A DNA stretch of 64,000 nucleotides from Streptomyces sp. LHD-70. GTDB taxonomy: Bacteria > Actinomycetota > Actinomycetes > Streptomycetales > Streptomycetaceae. Numbering within the stretch: the first letter of the stretch is position 1; each line of letters begins with the position of its first letter. Location: contig NZ_JAVIFW010000016.1 in NCBI RefSeq assembly GCF_031157275.1, positions 1 to 64,000 of the forward strand, read 5' to 3'. Position numbers and translations under genes: made by a program. Under the pieces are notes generated by a model. It did no database searches. It was not told the DNA's origin and saw nothing but the letters and a program-made list of their open reading frames with translations. Shown here piece after piece: positions 63,220 through 64,000 of this stretch.

Positions 63220-64000
63220 ATGGGGCGCTACAGCAGACTGCGGGCGATCCGCGGCATGGACCCGCAGTGCGACTACGAGCGGATACACAAGCTCATCTCG
63301 CAGTACGAGTTCCCCTGGGACTACATGCAGGGCATCGGCCTCGCCTTCATCCGCGACTACGGCGTGCCCCGCATCTCCCGACTCCTCGACGCCACCGGCG
63401 AGTTCGAGCACGCGGGCCAGAAACGGTACGACGACACGATCCTGTTCGCCCACGAGATGGCGCAGGACGGCTTCGACTCGGAGCGCGGCCGTGCCGCCGC
63501 CCGCCACCTCAACCGCGTCCACGACCGGTACAACATCCGGGGCGAGGACTTCCTGTACGTCCTCGCCACCACGGTCGTCGGCCCGGCGCGCTGGATCGAC
63601 CGCTTCGGCTGGCGCGGGCTGTGCGCGAACGAGACCGAGTCCCTGGCCCTTGTCGGCCACAAGATGGCACAGTTGATGAACATCGAGGGCGCCCCGTCGA
63701 CGTACGCGGGCTTCGAGCGGCTCCTCGACGCGTACGAGCGCAGGCACTTCGCGTACGCCCCCGCCAACCACCGTGTCGCCCGGGCCACGTTCCGCACGAG
63801 CGCGTCCTGGTACCCGCGGCCCCTGCGTCCGCTGGCCACCCGCTTCACGCTGGCCCTGCTCGACGAGCCGCTGCTGCGCTCCCTGGGCTACGCGCCGCAG
63901 CCCCTCGCGATGCGTCGTCTCGCGGCGGGGGCGCTGCGCTTGCGGGCCCATGTCGTACGGCTGCTCCCGGCGCGGCCCGAGCGATGGCCCCGCCTGCCCA
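63220..64000 (+). CDS. oxygenase MpaB-family protein (3' end outside window)
   Basis: About 260 residues are visible and the frame stays open to the window edge. It begins MGRYSRLRAIRGMDPQCDYERIHKLISQYEFPWDYMQGIGLAFIRDYG and contains ARHLNRVHDRYNIRGEDFLYVLATTV (~98-123), with the heme-region His pattern of latex-clearing protein/MpaB (DUF2236) proteins. These use heme to cleave terpenoid or rubber-like chains, or act as latex-clearing relatives. GGAGGAG a few bases ahead of ATG 63220 sets the start. It is the last, truncated gene. Confidence 0.85.
   Translation, partial: MGRYSRLRAIRGMDPQCDYERIHKLISQYEFPWDYMQGIGLAFIRDYGVPRISRLLDATGEFEHAGQKRYDDTILFAHEMAQDGFDSERGRAAARHLNRVHDRYNIRGEDFLYVLATTVVGPARWIDRFGWRGLCANETESLALVGHKMAQLMNIEGAPSTYAGFERLLDAYERRHFAYAPANHRVARATFRTSASWYPRPLRPLATRFTLALLDEPLLRSLGYAPQPLAMRRLAAGALRLRAHVVRLLPARPERWPRLP

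Noticed and set aside
1..64000. tRNA or rRNA genes
   Set aside because: I saw no cloverleaf with a GGTTCGAATCC-type T-arm plus CCA-side stem and no rRNA core sequence; a tRNAscan run would settle this.

Overview
The window is high-GC actinobacterial chromosome and almost certainly Streptomyces. The codon use is strongly GC-biased, GTG and TTG starts are frequent, and it carries a WhiB-type regulator, a TerD family, a BldB/WhiJ-era style of small regulators, a complete hopanoid locus and a c-di-AMP (ydaO) riboswitch ahead of a LysM/M23 peptidase. From memory, the order idi - CDF - DUF5941 - nucleotidyltransferase - dehydrogenase - CDP-alcohol transferase - GT2 - ABC exporter - hopanoid genes resembles the S. 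coelicolor SCO6745-SCO6771 region. This is recollection, not a search result.

Layout. 1-2648: tellurium-resistance-type TerD genes with a small membrane protein and a TatA-like protein. About 3000-17810: a truncated prophage read leftwards. It holds a replication-like gene with nested repeats, a ladder of overlapping small early genes including a WhiB, an HTH - Acb2-like - ParB-like - ABC/GNAT operon, an ASCH protein, small and large terminase, a DUF1360-like membrane protein, portal, and a MuF/prohead-protease fusion. No major capsid, tail, lysis or integrase gene is visible. 17907-22101: a TetR-controlled class II aldolase / MFS / FMN-hydroxyacid oxidase operon. 22091-23165: the M23 peptidase and its riboswitch. 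23603-25228: a tyrosine phosphatase, a DUF6126-type small membrane protein and an XRE-cupin regulator.

25317-35194: the hopanoid cluster (hpnC, hpnD, hpnE, polyprenyl synthase, shc, hpnG, hpnH, and a class III aminotransferase). The genes are mostly joined by 1-4 base overlaps, making FPP -> squalene -> hopene -> adenosylhopane/ribosylhopane -> aminotriol. No dxs or ispG lies between hpnH and the aminotransferase. 35413-42550: an envelope-polymer cluster with a TagGH-type ABC exporter, GT2, two CDP-alcohol phosphotransferases, a glycerol-1-phosphate-dehydrogenase-like enzyme and a sugar/polyol-phosphate nucleotidyltransferase.

42981-51260: a cation exporter, a methyltransferase-GNAT fusion, isopentenyl-diphosphate isomerase (feeding isoprenoids), an anti-sigma-type kinase domain, a DUF308 membrane protein, an enoyl-CoA hydratase, two DJ-1-superfamily genes and an SCO6745-family protein. 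51424-64000: Tex, an uncharacterised protein, a D-amino-acid-oxidase-like protein, a BCCT transporter and three exported peptidases, ending in a truncated MpaB-type oxygenase.

The most promising material is in the prophage remnant. It holds an Acb2-like cyclic-oligonucleotide sponge translationally coupled to a ParB-like / ABC-ATPase-acetyltransferase pair (possible DNA modification or counter-defence), and iteron-like repeats inside a replication-type gene. Outside the prophage, the glycerol-1-phosphate/CDP-alcohol cluster is a candidate for an unusual polyol-phosphate polymer or lipid.
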